Source: Lytechinus variegatus
Lineage: Eukaryota > Echinodermata > Echinoidea > Temnopleuroida > Toxopneustidae
Reading direction: 5' to 3'
Assembly: GCF_018143015.1 (NCBI RefSeq)
Contig: NC_054757.1
Span: 6,740,501-6,804,500, forward strand
DNA length: 64,000 nucleotides
Below are positions 63,720 to 64,000 of this stretch, one piece after another. The notes below the pieces were generated by a model that was given only the letters and a program-made list of their open reading frames with translations, did not search any database and was not told the DNA's origin. Positions within the stretch are counted from its first letter, which is position 1; each line of letters opens with the position of its first letter. Position numbers and translations under genes: made by a program.

Positions 63720-64000
63720 TCAAATCGTTAGGTGCGCAGACTTGGGGTCCACCATCATACCACCTCCCAAGCCACGGTGCATCATGCACCGTGCATGACC
63801 ACGCAAGCAAATGCAGCGGCGCACAGCCACTGCTTGGCCGTGTAGTGGTAAGGTAGTACCGTCCGTACGTCGCAGTCATGCAGCTGCAGCGACAACCCGT
63901 TTGCACGTCGGCCGCTTGCGCTCGATCGCGCAAGTTTAGGACAACATCCGTCCAGGTATAAGCCAATAAAATGAGCCTAGGCAAACAGAACGATCTTAAA
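63720..64000. other. GC- and CpG-rich terminal segment
   Basis: Markedly richer in GC and CpG than its surroundings, with GGTGCATCATGCACC as a palindrome and several GCAGCTGCAGC-like boxes. It could be a promoter-like segment or a fragment of another repeat cut by the window edge. The 89-residue minus-strand frame has no recognisable domain. Confidence 0.35.

Noticed and set aside
1-64000. Search for CRISPR arrays, rRNA genes, operons, and retroviral, LTR or Polinton-type remains
   Set aside because: No regularly spaced repeat array with unique spacers, no rRNA-like sequence, and no reverse-transcriptase, integrase, protease, capsid or envelope-like stretch was seen. The genome is eukaryotic and intron-rich.

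Overview
The window is nuclear DNA from an intron-rich animal: three spliced genes lie in AT-rich sequence crowded with transposon remnants. The protein sequences and the repeat landscape (tRNA-derived SINEs with ATT-rich tails, many foldback MITEs, hAT relatives) fit a marine invertebrate deuterostome, most likely a sea urchin. The organism is inferred, not proved.

Layout. 1-5.4 kb: no gene seen; a tandem duplication marked by MITEs, nested MITEs and AT-rich sequence. 5.7-8.5 kb, minus strand: a complete three-coding-exon fatty-acid elongase (ELOVL family). 8.6-10.3 kb: a non-autonomous hAT element with a perfect 8-bp target duplication, just upstream of the elongase start exon. 10.4-13.5 kb: intergenic, with a run of 30 G. 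13.5-36.8 kb, plus strand: a complete USO1/p115 vesicle-tethering gene. Its 20 coding exons have consistent phases and give 978 residues; its introns are filled with MITEs, SINEs and large palindromes. 36.8-46.6 kb: no gene seen; a tandem duplication, many MITEs, a SINE nested in a MITE and a hAT-like element nested in another. 46.8-54.9 kb, minus strand: the 3' part (at least 1103 residues, four exons) of a gene for an Arg/Ser/Asp/Glu-rich protein, probably nuclear, that I cannot name. 55-64 kb: no firm gene; a LINE tail, palindromic MITEs, a ~0.9 kb TGGATACN minisatellite open in all three forward frames, a smaller inverted array of the same motif, and 32-bp inverted repeats 4.9 kb apart around both arrays.

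The genes do not form a pathway. The elongase lengthens fatty acids in the ER, USO1 tethers ER-to-Golgi vesicles, and the Arg/Ser-rich protein looks like an RNA-processing factor. They are ordinary chromosomal neighbours. The most unusual material is in the repeats: near-perfect long palindromes inside USO1, a MITE carrying nine copies of one motif, a dead partial exon duplication in USO1, and the inverted minisatellite structure at the right end.
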